From NCBI GenBank assembly GCA_944383825.1, contig CALWRA010000005.1, positions 1 to 64,000 of the forward strand: 64,000 nt of DNA. The letters are read 5' to 3'. The notes under the pieces were generated by a model. It saw only the letters and a list, made by a program, of their open reading frames with translations. It had not been told where the DNA came from and did not search any database. Shown one piece after another: positions 54,255 to 63,172 of the stretch (the first letter of the stretch is position 1; each line of letters starts with the position of its first letter). This DNA comes from an uncultured Acetatifactor sp. Lineage in GTDB: Bacteria > Bacillota > Clostridia > Lachnospirales > Lachnospiraceae. Position numbers and translations under genes: made by a program.

Positions 54255-55124
54255 ATGTCATTTTCAAGTGAAGTGAAGGAGGAGCTTGCAAAGCATATCA
54301 GCCCCGCAAGACATTGCCGGATGGCGGAGCTGGCTGCGATGATAAACTATTGCGGCCAATATGGACGTGACAGTGAAGGAAATTATACCATTGGATTTCA
54401 GATGGAAAATGAAGCGGCTCGAAGAAAAGGCTTTACATTATTGCAAAAAACATATAATATAGATACTGATGCTGCGATTGGTGAAGAGCAGATGCAGGAT
54501 TTTTTGTCAAAAACGGGCAGCCTGAACGAACCGGTGAGCCATTTGCTGATCAAGAATTCCTGTTGCCAAAGGGCATTTTTGAGGGGCGCTTTTCTCAGTA
54601 TCGGTTCCATAAGTGATCCGCAAAAGGGTTATCATATGGAATTTGTCTGTAGCTCTGAGGAGAAGGCCAGACAATTGCAGAGTGTGATACAGGGATTTGA
54701 TATAGATGCGAAAATTGTGCTTCGTAAGAAGTATTACGTCGTTTATTTGAAGGAAGGCTCCGGCATTGTGGACCTGCTGAATGTCTGCGAGGCCCATGTA
54801 TCTCTGATGAAATTGGAAAATCTGCGCATTTTAAAGGAAATGCGCAACTCTATAAACAGAAGAGTCAACTGTGAAGCGGCAAATATTACCAAGACGGTAA
54901 ACGCTGCGGCCAGACAAATTGAGGATATAGAATATATCAGGGATCATTACGGCTTTCGGAATCTGCCGGAAAATTTGAGGCAGATGGCGGAGGTTCGACT
55001 GGAAAATCCGGACGCTCCCTTAAAAGAGCTGGGGGGATACCTTGACCCTCCTGTAGGAAAATCCGGTGTGAATCACAGGCTGCGGAAACTCAGTGAGCTT
55101 GCGGAAAGAATCAGAATGAATTAA
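54255..55124 (+). CDS. whiA: DNA-binding regulator WhiA
   Basis: 289-residue WhiA protein. N-terminal LAGLIDADG-homing-endonuclease-like fold (FSSEVKEELAKHISPARHCRMAELAAMINYCGQ) with no catalytic residues evident, and a C-terminal helix-turn-helix (RLENPDAPLKELGGYLDPPVGKSGVNHRLRKLSELAERIR). It affects cell division and chromosome segregation in Firmicutes. Lies in the standard position between rapZ and the HPr-like gene. Confidence 0.95.
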   Translation: MSFSSEVKEELAKHISPARHCRMAELAAMINYCGQYGRDSEGNYTIGFQMENEAARRKGFTLLQKTYNIDTDAAIGEEQMQDFLSKTGSLNEPVSHLLIKNSCCQRAFLRGAFLSIGSISDPQKGYHMEFVCSSEEKARQLQSVIQGFDIDAKIVLRKKYYVVYLKEGSGIVDLLNVCEAHVSLMKLENLRILKEMRNSINRRVNCEAANITKTVNAAARQIEDIEYIRDHYGFRNLPENLRQMAEVRLENPDAPLKELGGYLDPPVGKSGVNHRLRKLSELAERIRMN

Positions 55125-55164
55125 CCGGTCTGAATAAAGACGTAAAAAAGAGGAGGAAAAAATT

Positions 55165-55425
55165 ATGACAAAGAAAAGCATCCAGATCAAATTGGAAAAC
55201 GGACTTGAGGCGAGACCCATAGCTTTGCTGGTACAAGAGGCCAGCAAATATGACAGTGTAATTTATATTGAATGCGACCACAAGAGAATCAATGCCAAAA
55301 GCATTATGGGCATGATGGCGCTGGGACTTCAGAACGGCGAGGAACTGGTAGTGACTGCAGAGGGCGTGGATGAGGAGACCGCAGTGGATGGCATTGAGAA
55401 ATTTTTAAGCGGAGAGGTTGCCTGA
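55165..55425 (+). CDS. Crh-like HPr-family protein (Glu15, Ser46)
   Basis: 86-residue HPr-fold protein. The position of the PTS phosphohistidine is Glu15 (GLEARPIA, where HPr has GLHARPA), so it cannot carry phosphate for sugar uptake. Ser46 and its surroundings (NAKSIMGMMALG) are retained, so HprK can still phosphorylate it. This is like Bacillus Crh (Gln15), a regulatory-only HPr that partners CcpA. Here it is the last gene of the whiA cluster, as Crh is in Bacillus. Strong terminator downstream. Confidence 0.9.
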   Translation: MTKKSIQIKLENGLEARPIALLVQEASKYDSVIYIECDHKRINAKSIMGMMALGLQNGEELVVTAEGVDEETAVDGIEKFLSGEVA

Positions 55426-55455
55426 AATCAGGATAAGATAAATACAGGCATGAGG

Positions 55456-55498
55456 AAAAGGCGGGAACAATAGAGATCATCTGTTGCTCCCGCTTTTT
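55456..55498 (+). terminator. Terminator after the HPr-like gene
   Basis: GCGGGAACAATAGA pairs imperfectly with TCTGTTGCTCCCGC (one wobble, one mismatch) and is followed by five Ts. Confidence 0.75.
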
Positions 55499-55531
55499 CC
55501 GAAGGTAGAAAGCAGAATGGGAGGAATCTTT

Positions 55532-56440
55532 ATGAGTAAAGTGCTCTTTGTATATAATCCCAAGGCAGGAAAGGCAAAAATCAGAAGTAAGCTTACGGAT
55601 ATTCTGGATGTTTTTGCAAGGGCGGGGTACCAAATTACAATTCACCCCACTCAAAAGCAGGGAGAGGCTGTGGAGATTGTGGAAAACAGAGAGGATATAT
55701 ATGATCTTATCGTCTGCAGCGGAGGAGATGGCACTCTGGATGAGGTGGTGACCGGCATGATAAAAAGTGGAAGTCGCACTCCCATCGGATATATTCCCGC
55801 AGGAAGCACCAATGATTTCGGAGGAAGCCTGTCCCTGCCCAAAAATATGATAAAGGCGGCGCAGGTGATTGTGAAGGGGAAAAACTTTCCCTGCGATATT
55901 GGAGCCTTTAATAGAGATATGTTTGTGTACATTGCGGCTTTTGGCCTTTTTACGGATGTATCCTATGAGACCGGTCAGGATATGAAGAATCTTCTTGGGC
56001 ATATGGCCTATTTATTGGAGGGGATGCGGCGCCTGCCCGCCGTTCGCTCCTATCCCATGAAGGTAAGCTGGGAGGATCAGGTGATTGAGGATGAATTTAT
56101 GTTCGGAATGGTGACAAATTCTGTATCCGTAGGAGGCTTTAAGCGGATTACCGGCAAAAATGTGAAGCTGGATGACGGCGTATTTGAGGTTACTCTGATT
56201 AAAAAGCCCAGGAATCCCATTGAGCTGAACAATATTATGGTATCTCTTTTGAACAGAGATATTGACACCAATGTGATGTACTGCTTCCGGACATCCAAGG
56301 TTACTTTTGAATCAAAGGAGAAAGTGGCATGGACCAGGGACGGAGAGTTCGGCGGGACTCATACGCTGGTGGAAATTGAAAACAGATGCAGGGAAATTGA
56401 GATCAGGGCAGCCGTTTCGCCGGGATACGGCGGGAAATAA
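55532..56440 (+). CDS. Diacylglycerol kinase-family lipid kinase
   Basis: 302-residue soluble DAGK catalytic-domain protein (DgkB/YegS family). ATP site SGGDGTLDEVVTGM (GGDGT) and N-terminal YNPKAGKAK are diagnostic; IGYIPAGSTNDFGGSL matches the second substrate loop. ATG 55532 is set by GGGAGGA. It likely phosphorylates diacylglycerol or a sphingolipid-type base in membrane lipid turnover. It lies 34 bp before the DUF5107 gene. Confidence 0.92.
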   Translation: MSKVLFVYNPKAGKAKIRSKLTDILDVFARAGYQITIHPTQKQGEAVEIVENREDIYDLIVCSGGDGTLDEVVTGMIKSGSRTPIGYIPAGSTNDFGGSLSLPKNMIKAAQVIVKGKNFPCDIGAFNRDMFVYIAAFGLFTDVSYETGQDMKNLLGHMAYLLEGMRRLPAVRSYPMKVSWEDQVIEDEFMFGMVTNSVSVGGFKRITGKNVKLDDGVFEVTLIKKPRNPIELNNIMVSLLNRDIDTNVMYCFRTSKVTFESKEKVAWTRDGEFGGTHTLVEIENRCREIEIRAAVSPGYGGK

Positions 56441-56474
56441 AAATAAAAAGCAAGAGAAAGAGAGGAAGAGGAAA

Positions 56475-58403
56475 GTGAATCCGGAGCTGAGATTTGAAAA
56501 GAAAATGGTGCGCGCAGCAGATTTAGGGCCTCAAAGCTGTGTGCCGGATCTTTTGGGCGAGTTGATTTTGCAGAATCATCTTACCTTCCGGCTGGATGAG
56601 GATGATGAAATATACGAGGGCTATGGAAGAAGGGGAAACGCCTATCCCTATCGCCAGCACAATGGTTATATCAGGGAGCTTTGCGAAAAACAGGTGCAGA
56701 CGGCAGTTTTGGAAAACCAGTATCTGAGAGCCGTATTTCTTACGGAATACGGAGGCAGGCTCTGGGAGCTTTGGGACAGGGAAAGCGGCAGGAATCTTCT
56801 GTATACCAATGATGTAATCCGTTTCAGTAATCTTGCTGTGCGCAATGCCTGGTTCAGCGGCGGAGTGGAATGGAATATTGGAATTATCGGGCACAATCCT
56901 TTTACAACCCAGCCCCTTTACGTGTCAAAAACCCAGGACCATTTGGGAAATCCTGTCCTTAGGATGTATGAATATGAAAGAATCAGAGGTACAACCTATC
57001 AGATGGACTTCTGGCTGGAGGAAGGGAGCAGGCGTCTGAACTGCAGAATGCGGATTGTAAATGAAAGCGCAGAGGTGATTCCCATGTACTGGTGGAGCAA
57101 TATTGCCGTACCGGAATATAATGGGGGCAGAGTCATTGTGCCCGCTCAAAATGCCTTTACCTATGGGGAGGGCATGGTTTATAAGGTGGGGCTTCCAGAG
57201 GTAAACGGTATTGATGTATCGAACTATAAACAGATTCCCAAATCGGTGGATTATTTTTTTGATATTCCGGAAGAGAGCCCCAAGTACATAGCAAATGTGG
57301 ACGAAACAGGGTACGGACTTCTTCAGATGTCCACAAAACGTCTCAGAAGCCGGAAGCTTTTTTCCTGGGGAAATCAGGATGCCTCGGACCGCTGGCAGGA
57401 ATTTCTTACGGAAGGAGCGGGAAGATATGTGGAGATTCAGGCAGGACTGGGAAAAACTCAGTACGGCTGCATACCCATGGCACCCCATACGGCATGGGAA
57501 TGGATGGAGCAGTACGGCCCGGTACAGATTCCGGGGGAGGTTCTTAGAGGAACATATGCGGAACGCAGCGCTTTTCTTACAGAGCGAATCATTAGAGAAG
57601 GAAGCTGGGAGGCTATGGAAGAGACACTGAAAAGGACCAAGGGTATGGCAAGAAGAAAGGCTCAGCTTGTATTTTCAGGAAGCGGATACGGAGCGTTGGC
57701 GGGAATGGGGCCCAGAACGGAGCATTTGGAATTTCTCATAAAGGAAGAATCTTTGAAAAAATGGCAGGAATTCTTTAAAACATCTGTTTTGCACTGTCCG
57801 CCGCCGTTGGAGGAGCCGGATGAATTTCTGATCAATGAGAAGAATCTGAAAGCGCTTTCCGAAAATATGGAAGGGAGAAATGGGGATAACTGGTATGCCC
57901 ACTACCATCTGGGACTGGGATATTATGCGGCGGGGGAATATGGCAGAGCGAAAGAGGAGCTGAAAAAATCTCTTGAGCTGGAGGAAAATCCCTGGGCGCT
58001 CCATGGATTAAGCTGCATCGAAATACTGGCTGGCAATGGAAAAGGAGCTGCCCGCCGCATTGAAAAGGGCATGGAGCTTAAGAGAAGGGATAAAGCTTAT
58101 CTAAAGGAGGGCTTTAAAATTCTGTCTCTGAGCGGTGAGTATGAAGCGCTGTGCAGATTCTATGATAGTCTGGATGACGAAATGAAAAGAGTCAGCAGAA
58201 TTAAGTTTTACTATATCAGCGCGCTGCATAAGAATGGAAAAGATAAGGAGGCATTTGAGCTTCTGGAAGAAGGCGAAGGTCTGGAAATGGAGGATATACG
58301 AGAGGGTGAGGATTCCATAGCGCTTTTGTGGAGCGAGCTTCAGCAGAGTCTTTTTGAGGAGCCTGAGCCTGTGCCTCATAGATACAGATTCAAAGCATAT
58401 TAA
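56475..58403 (+). CDS. DUF5107/TPR protein, putative glycan-associated
   Basis: 642 residues from GTG 56475 after a purine-rich site (AGAGGAAGAGGAA); the frame opens upstream at 56307 within the lipid kinase and is not believed there. The N-terminal 380 residues are a beta-rich DUF5107-type domain (RMYEYERIRGTTYQMDFWLEEG, PMYWWSNIAVPEYNGGRVIVPA). The C-terminal part has TPR-like helices (YHLGLGYYAAGEYGRAKEELKKSLELEENPWALHGL). The domain is common beside glycoside hydrolase genes; the activity is unknown to me. It converges on the sulfatase at 58507. Confidence 0.8.
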   Translation: MNPELRFEKKMVRAADLGPQSCVPDLLGELILQNHLTFRLDEDDEIYEGYGRRGNAYPYRQHNGYIRELCEKQVQTAVLENQYLRAVFLTEYGGRLWELWDRESGRNLLYTNDVIRFSNLAVRNAWFSGGVEWNIGIIGHNPFTTQPLYVSKTQDHLGNPVLRMYEYERIRGTTYQMDFWLEEGSRRLNCRMRIVNESAEVIPMYWWSNIAVPEYNGGRVIVPAQNAFTYGEGMVYKVGLPEVNGIDVSNYKQIPKSVDYFFDIPEESPKYIANVDETGYGLLQMSTKRLRSRKLFSWGNQDASDRWQEFLTEGAGRYVEIQAGLGKTQYGCIPMAPHTAWEWMEQYGPVQIPGEVLRGTYAERSAFLTERIIREGSWEAMEETLKRTKGMARRKAQLVFSGSGYGALAGMGPRTEHLEFLIKEESLKKWQEFFKTSVLHCPPPLEEPDEFLINEKNLKALSENMEGRNGDNWYAHYHLGLGYYAAGEYGRAKEELKKSLELEENPWALHGLSCIEILAGNGKGAARRIEKGMELKRRDKAYLKEGFKILSLSGEYEALCRFYDSLDDEMKRVSRIKFYYISALHKNGKDKEAFELLEEGEGLEMEDIREGEDSIALLWSELQQSLFEEPEPVPHRYRFKAY

Positions 58404-58454
58404 ACTATGGAAAGCACGCTCTGGGAGCTCTTTCAATATAACATGAAAAATAAT

Positions 58455-58485
58455 CCTGAACCAGCTTGGGAAAAGCTGGTTCAGG
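58455..58485. terminator. Perfect 13-bp stem between convergent genes
   Basis: CCTGAACCAGCTT / AAGCTGGTTCAGG with a 5-nt loop, between the DUF5107 gene and the sulfatase. No strong U-run follows on the plus strand, so bidirectional termination is likely but not certain. Confidence 0.65.
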
Positions 58486-58506
58486 GTGTGTGTTATATTA
58501 GAGGTA

Positions 58507-60012
58507 TCATCTTTTCAGGTTTTTAGCGTCTTTTTTTCTCACAGCGTTTACCATGGGCAGACCGGTGTCATAATCCAGCTGCCGCGGCTCGTATTCTTCG
58601 TTTTCCCGCTGCCTTGTGTATCCGCCATTTGCCCAGGAGGGCTCTTTATCGGGCCTCCAGCTTCTGCAGGCCCACTGATAACCTCTGTAGAGATCCCGGG
58701 TCTGGTTCATGTGCTCAAGCAGCCTGTCGTGAAGCTCGTTTCTGATTTCTCGGTATGCCTCATCTCCGATGAGATTATGCACCTCAAAGGGGTCCTTTTC
58801 CATATCATACAGCTCGTCCATGTCCATAAGATGTATGACAAGCTTAAACCGGTCCGAAATAACGGCGCGCATGAGCTGCAGGCCGCCGAAGCCGTCATGA
58901 TCCACCTCATATCTGGTAAATTCCGTATAGACTACATCGTTGATGCGCACGGATACGTCTCTGATCTGCGGAAGCATACTCTTTCCCTCAAGAAGCCTGG
59001 GAATGGGAACTCCCATGTAGTCAAGAATAGTAGGAACCAGATCAATGTGGGACGCTGGATAATTGACTATTTTTCCGGCGTCCCCTCCCTTGATAATGAG
59101 GGGAACGTTTGCGATTTCCTTATAGCAGGCGGCATTTTTGGCGTTCAAGCGGTGGTTGCCCAGCATTTCGCCATGATCGGACGTAAAAATCACCATTGCA
59201 TTTGGAACAGTTTCCCGTACTTTATCCAGCACTTTTCCGATTTCATAATCTACAAAGCTGTTGCAGCCCAAAAAAAGCGCAAGTTTAGAGGAAGGACGAT
59301 TGATTTCATCCTGTGTTTTATGCAGGGACTCTCCGGCCCAAAGCCTCTGCATCAGCGGCTTTTTGTCCAGATCATCTTGATAATTGGGATTGTCGTCAAA
59401 TTTATATCCCTCGTACATGGTATTAAAGGGAGCGGGGCATATATAGGGGCCGTGAGGCTCGTCATAGGAAACTGCCAGGAAAAAATCCTCGTTTTTGTAT
59501 TCTTCAAGAAAATCCAGGGCCCGTTTGGAACATCGGTGAGCATAGGTAAATTCCTCCGTCAGCCACTCCTCGTAGGAGGTCTCTGATTTCCGGGATTTTC
59601 TGCGTTCATCCTCCGTCAGCTCTTCCAAATACCTCCGCATGTCATACCAGTATTTTTCGTCCCAGCCTTCAGGGCACATCCCATTTCCGAAATAATCCCC
59701 TCCGTCGAGATGCCATTTTCCAATATATCCACAGTGAAAGCCGTTGTCGGTCAGGCGTTGTCCGATGGTCTTTACATTTTCTCCCAGGGGCATGGAGTTT
59801 GTAACCACACCGTTGGAATGGGGAAAGGTTCCTGTGAAAATGCCGGAGCGGGCCGGGCCGCACACCGGCTGGCAGGTATAGGCGTTTTCATACCGTATGC
59901 CCTCCTGAGCCAGGCGGTCCAGATTGGGGGTAATCATTTTGGGATTGCCGTAGCATCCAAGCATATCCTTGCGGGTGGAATCTGTCATGATAAAAACAAC
60001 CTGTTTTTTCAT
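58507..60012 (-). CDS. Type I sulfatase, Cys-type (C51-G-P-A-R)
   Basis: 501-residue sulfatase. Formylglycine motif C51-G52-P53-A54-R55 in QPVCGPARSGIFTG, N-terminal metal ligand segment FIMTDSTRKDMLGCYG, and FTSDHGEMLGNHRL with the other metal and His residues. No signal peptide, so a cytoplasmic enzyme acting on imported sulfated sugars. It is 51 bp downstream of another sulfatase in the same orientation and likely shares its transcript. The divergent anSME should convert its Cys to formylglycine. Confidence 0.93.
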   Translation of the reverse strand: MKKQVVFIMTDSTRKDMLGCYGNPKMITPNLDRLAQEGIRYENAYTCQPVCGPARSGIFTGTFPHSNGVVTNSMPLGENVKTIGQRLTDNGFHCGYIGKWHLDGGDYFGNGMCPEGWDEKYWYDMRRYLEELTEDERRKSRKSETSYEEWLTEEFTYAHRCSKRALDFLEEYKNEDFFLAVSYDEPHGPYICPAPFNTMYEGYKFDDNPNYQDDLDKKPLMQRLWAGESLHKTQDEINRPSSKLALFLGCNSFVDYEIGKVLDKVRETVPNAMVIFTSDHGEMLGNHRLNAKNAACYKEIANVPLIIKGGDAGKIVNYPASHIDLVPTILDYMGVPIPRLLEGKSMLPQIRDVSVRINDVVYTEFTRYEVDHDGFGGLQLMRAVISDRFKLVIHLMDMDELYDMEKDPFEVHNLIGDEAYREIRNELHDRLLEHMNQTRDLYRGYQWACRSWRPDKEPSWANGGYTRQRENEEYEPRQLDYDTGLPMVNAVRKKDAKNLKR

Positions 60013-60063
60013 TTTGCATTCTCCTGTTGTGCTGTTGATTTATTCTGATAAAAGTGCCGGCTG

Positions 60064-61521
60064 CTATTTCAGTGGATGAGACAGAACGAAGGGGCAGGGA
60101 CGCCCTGCAATCAATTGGCCATCCTTAGTGAATTCTTCCTCCCGATCCTGCAGAGCACGAACCAGAAAGCCCCGAAGCATTTTAATTCTGTCCTGGCAGG
60201 AGCTGTCGCCGATCCGGTCTGTCAGCTCATGGGGATCCTGGGATAAATCAAAATATTGCTCCTGTCCTGTCTGGGAATGCCAGATATATTTATCTCTTCT
60301 GGTTACAATCCAGTGATTGGAAAATTCACCGAATGCGTGCTCTCCGTGAAGCCATTGACGAAGAGAGGCTTCCGGGTCCGCGGTGAGGGGCAATAGGCTG
60401 TGCCCATCCACGGTGTCCGGAATCTGGGCGCCTGCAATTTCGAGTACAGTTGGCATAATATCGCGGAGCTCAGCTACATCCTCACATATACAGGAGGATT
60501 TCAGATGAGGAAGCACATTTTTTCCGGCGGTGATAATCAGCGGAATATGGCAGCTTCCCTGATAAGGACGAGCCTTGCGGAACATATGGTGATCGCACAG
60601 CTCCTCCCCGTGATCGGAGGTGAAGAGAATGACGGAGTCGTCATAAATTCCCTCCTCCTTTATGGCCATTATGAGCCGGCCGATCTGATGGTCCAGATGG
60701 GTGATGCAGGCATAATAGCCAATCTGAGCCTGGCGTATCAGCTCCGGGTCTATGGGGCCGGAGATAGAATTATATACTCTTCCCTCACGGTTCAGGTATT
60801 CCTCCGTTTCCCAGGTGCCCAGAAAAGGAGGACGAAGCTCCTTTGCGCTGTATAAATCAAAATAATGGGAAGGGGCGTCAAAGGGTGGATGGGGACGCAG
60901 ATAGGAGGACATCAGGAAAAAGGGCTTTCCGGGATCCCGCCTGCGCAGAAAATCGATGCTTCTCTCTGTAACCCAGTTGGTGGGATGATACCTCTCCTCG
61001 TGCATCCATGGCCGGGCGATATAGCTGTTGCACTCGATTCCGGTATCCGTCACGTCGGCGGAAACGCCCAGCTCGTTCTTCAGCCAGTAAAAATAATCGT
61101 CCGCCACAAGCTGGGACTCCCGGTAGGGAATGTCCTTTTCCCTGGCGGCTCCAAGATATCCATCGTGAAGCTCTACATTGTGAAAGCCCAGGTAATTCCG
61201 AAGAGGATGCACATGCATTTTTCCGACGCACTGGGTATAATACCCAGCCGCGGACAGTTCGCCTGCCATGGTATGTTCATAATTCCAGGGCACGCAGTCC
61301 TCATAGCCTACGCGGCCATGGCGCTCCTGGGACATGCCGGTGTGAAGGGCTGCTCGTGCGGCAATACAGCTGGGACACGCGCTGTAGGCATTTGAAAAGG
61401 TAACGCCAGTAGAGGCCAGCGTGTCAAGATACGGAGTTTTCACATCGGGATGCCCCGCATATCCAAGACAGTCTCCCCGCAGCTGATCCGTCATGATCAG
61501 AATGATATTGGGCTGCTTCAT
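60064..61521 (-). CDS. Type I sulfatase, Cys-type (C-I-A-A-R)
   Basis: About 485 residues from ATG 61521 (AAGGAGA upstream; the frame extends to 61656 without support). The maturation motif is SCIAARAALHTG: Ala instead of Pro at the third position, an accepted C-x-(P/A)-x-R variant. N-terminal metal ligands IILIMTDQLRGDCLGYAG, and the FTSDHGEELCDHHMF block. It precedes the other sulfatase on the minus strand. Substrate position differs from the first by sequence but cannot be told. No signal peptide. Confidence 0.92.
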   Translation of the reverse strand: MKQPNIILIMTDQLRGDCLGYAGHPDVKTPYLDTLASTGVTFSNAYSACPSCIAARAALHTGMSQERHGRVGYEDCVPWNYEHTMAGELSAAGYYTQCVGKMHVHPLRNYLGFHNVELHDGYLGAAREKDIPYRESQLVADDYFYWLKNELGVSADVTDTGIECNSYIARPWMHEERYHPTNWVTERSIDFLRRRDPGKPFFLMSSYLRPHPPFDAPSHYFDLYSAKELRPPFLGTWETEEYLNREGRVYNSISGPIDPELIRQAQIGYYACITHLDHQIGRLIMAIKEEGIYDDSVILFTSDHGEELCDHHMFRKARPYQGSCHIPLIITAGKNVLPHLKSSCICEDVAELRDIMPTVLEIAGAQIPDTVDGHSLLPLTADPEASLRQWLHGEHAFGEFSNHWIVTRRDKYIWHSQTGQEQYFDLSQDPHELTDRIGDSSCQDRIKMLRGFLVRALQDREEEFTKDGQLIAGRPCPFVLSHPLK

Positions 61522-61787
61522 AGTATCGTCTCCTTCCTTCATTTTCATTCTCAGGTAAGTATTCCGTACTGTAACAATAATACGCGGGAATGAAAAAAGC
61601 AAGTGGGAAGGGATAAAATGACAAGAAAGATATAAAATCAAACAGGAAATCAGCATACCCCGGCTTATGGAAAAAATCTCCCCGGTTGTGTACTGGAGAA
61701 AAATCGTTTATACTCCGAATATGGGGTGAGAAAAGCTCTGCTTTGGAGAGTGTGGAATCACTGAAGCAAAAAGAAAGGAGTGGCGTG

Positions 61788-62912
61788 ATGCCCTTACAAA
61801 ATATATTGATCAAGCCGGCCTCGGGGCTTTGCAACATGAACTGTGAGTACTGCTTTTACTGTGACGAGGCGCAAAAGCGAAGCAGGGCTTCATATGGCAT
61901 GATGTCGGAGGAAACTCTGCGCCGCCTTGTGAAAAAGGTTATGCTTCAGGCCCGGGAGCAGGTGTGCTTCGCCTTTCAGGGGGGAGAGCCCACTCTGAGA
62001 GGGCTTGATTTCTTCAAAAAGGCTGTGGAGCTTCAGCAACGCTTTAACAAAAATAATGTCCGGGTAATGAACACACTCCAGACCAATGGCTTTCAGTTAG
62101 ACGATGAATGGTGCGCTTTTTTCCGTGAGCATCATTTTCTGATTGGTGTGTCGGTGGATGGCACCAGGGAACTGCACGACCAGCTCCGGCATGACCGGAG
62201 AGGAGGCCCCACTTATGATAAAATACGGGAATCTATAGAACTCCTTGACCGATTTCAGGTGGAGTATAATATCCTGACCGTGGTTACAAGGCAGACTGCT
62301 GAAAACATTAAGGAGATTTATCAGGATTATAAGAAAAACGGGTGGCGATATCAGCAGTATATCGCCTGTCTGGATCCTCTCTGGGAGGCGCCCGGGGGCA
62401 GAGAATATTCTCTAACCCCGGAAATTTACGGCAGGTTTCTGACAGATTTGTTCGATTTGTGGTACAGGGACTGGAGAAGGGGGAAAGCTCCCTATATTCG
62501 GCAGATTGAGAATTATATCGGAATCTTTCTGCATTGCCAGCCAGAATCCTGCGAGCAGAAAGGCTTTTGCAGCGTTCAGTGCGTTACCGAGGCGGACGGA
62601 AGCGTATATCCCTGTGATTTCTATGTGTTGGATGAATACAGGCTTGGAAACTTTCATACGGATCAGATAAGGGACTTTTTCGAGAATCCGTTAGGCCGGA
62701 GTTTTGTGGGGGAGTCTCTGAAGCTGCCGTTCCGGTGCGGAGAATGCAAATGGTATTTTCTCTGCCGCGGCGGCTGCAGGCGGAATAGAACTGTGAAAGA
62801 GGAGGAGGGAGCCTGGTCAAATTATTTCTGCAGGAGCTATATGATGTTTTTTGAAAAATGCGCCGACAGAATGAAAGAGGTCGCAGAATATATAATGAGC
62901 TCCCGGATATGA
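61788..62912 (+). CDS. Anaerobic sulfatase-maturating enzyme (radical SAM)
   Basis: 374-residue radical SAM protein that oxidises Cys (or Ser) of sulfatases to formylglycine without oxygen. The radical SAM cluster motif is CNMNCEYCFYC; the C-terminal SPASM region carries CSVQCVTEADGSVYPCDFY and CGECKWYFLCRGGCRRNR. ATG 61788 after AAAGGAG is preferred; the frame opens at 61686. It is divergent from the two sulfatase genes, the usual arrangement, and is the only maturase in the window, so it likely also activates the sulfatase at 10195. Confidence 0.93.
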   Translation: MPLQNILIKPASGLCNMNCEYCFYCDEAQKRSRASYGMMSEETLRRLVKKVMLQAREQVCFAFQGGEPTLRGLDFFKKAVELQQRFNKNNVRVMNTLQTNGFQLDDEWCAFFREHHFLIGVSVDGTRELHDQLRHDRRGGPTYDKIRESIELLDRFQVEYNILTVVTRQTAENIKEIYQDYKKNGWRYQQYIACLDPLWEAPGGREYSLTPEIYGRFLTDLFDLWYRDWRRGKAPYIRQIENYIGIFLHCQPESCEQKGFCSVQCVTEADGSVYPCDFYVLDEYRLGNFHTDQIRDFFENPLGRSFVGESLKLPFRCGECKWYFLCRGGCRRNRTVKEEEGAWSNYFCRSYMMFFEKCADRMKEVAEYIMSSRI

Positions 62913-63172
62913 AGCGTCTGGAAGCAGATTTTTTTGTCTGAAATGTGAAATATATGACAAATTATGGTAGAAATATTGTATGAAATTACAATGAATATTA
63001 ATTAATATTATTGCATAATTTATAATAATGACAATATTTATAAAAAACAAAACAATATACTGATTGAAACAATATAGCGGAGGGAAATATAATTTAGTTA
63101 CGCTAAACAATGACGCTTGCGGAAGCTTTAAAAAAGTTTCCGGAGGAAAACATGAAAGGGAGGTAACAAATC
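62913..63172. promoter_or_regulatory. AT-rich promoter region of the third ABC lipoprotein
   Basis: 260 bp, very AT-rich with several ATTAATATTA-like repeats. TATAAT occurs at 63021-63026 but without a good -35, and no other hexamer pair is convincing. No gene is seen. The ribosome-binding site GGGAGG at 63158-63163 fits the CDS at 63173, and a tiny ORF lies just upstream. Confidence 0.4.
63152..63166 (+). other. Four-codon leader mini-ORF
   Basis: ATG AAA GGG AGG TAA, preceded by its own GGAGG (63142-63146). Its codons contain the GGGAGG ribosome-binding site of the downstream binding protein, 7 nt before that gene's ATG. Translation of it would mask or reinitiate onto that site. Could be chance. 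Confidence 0.3.

Noticed and set aside
58486..59586. 366-residue plus-strand frame opposite the first sulfatase of the pair
   Set aside because: Antisense to a sulfatase with clear motifs; no start signal.
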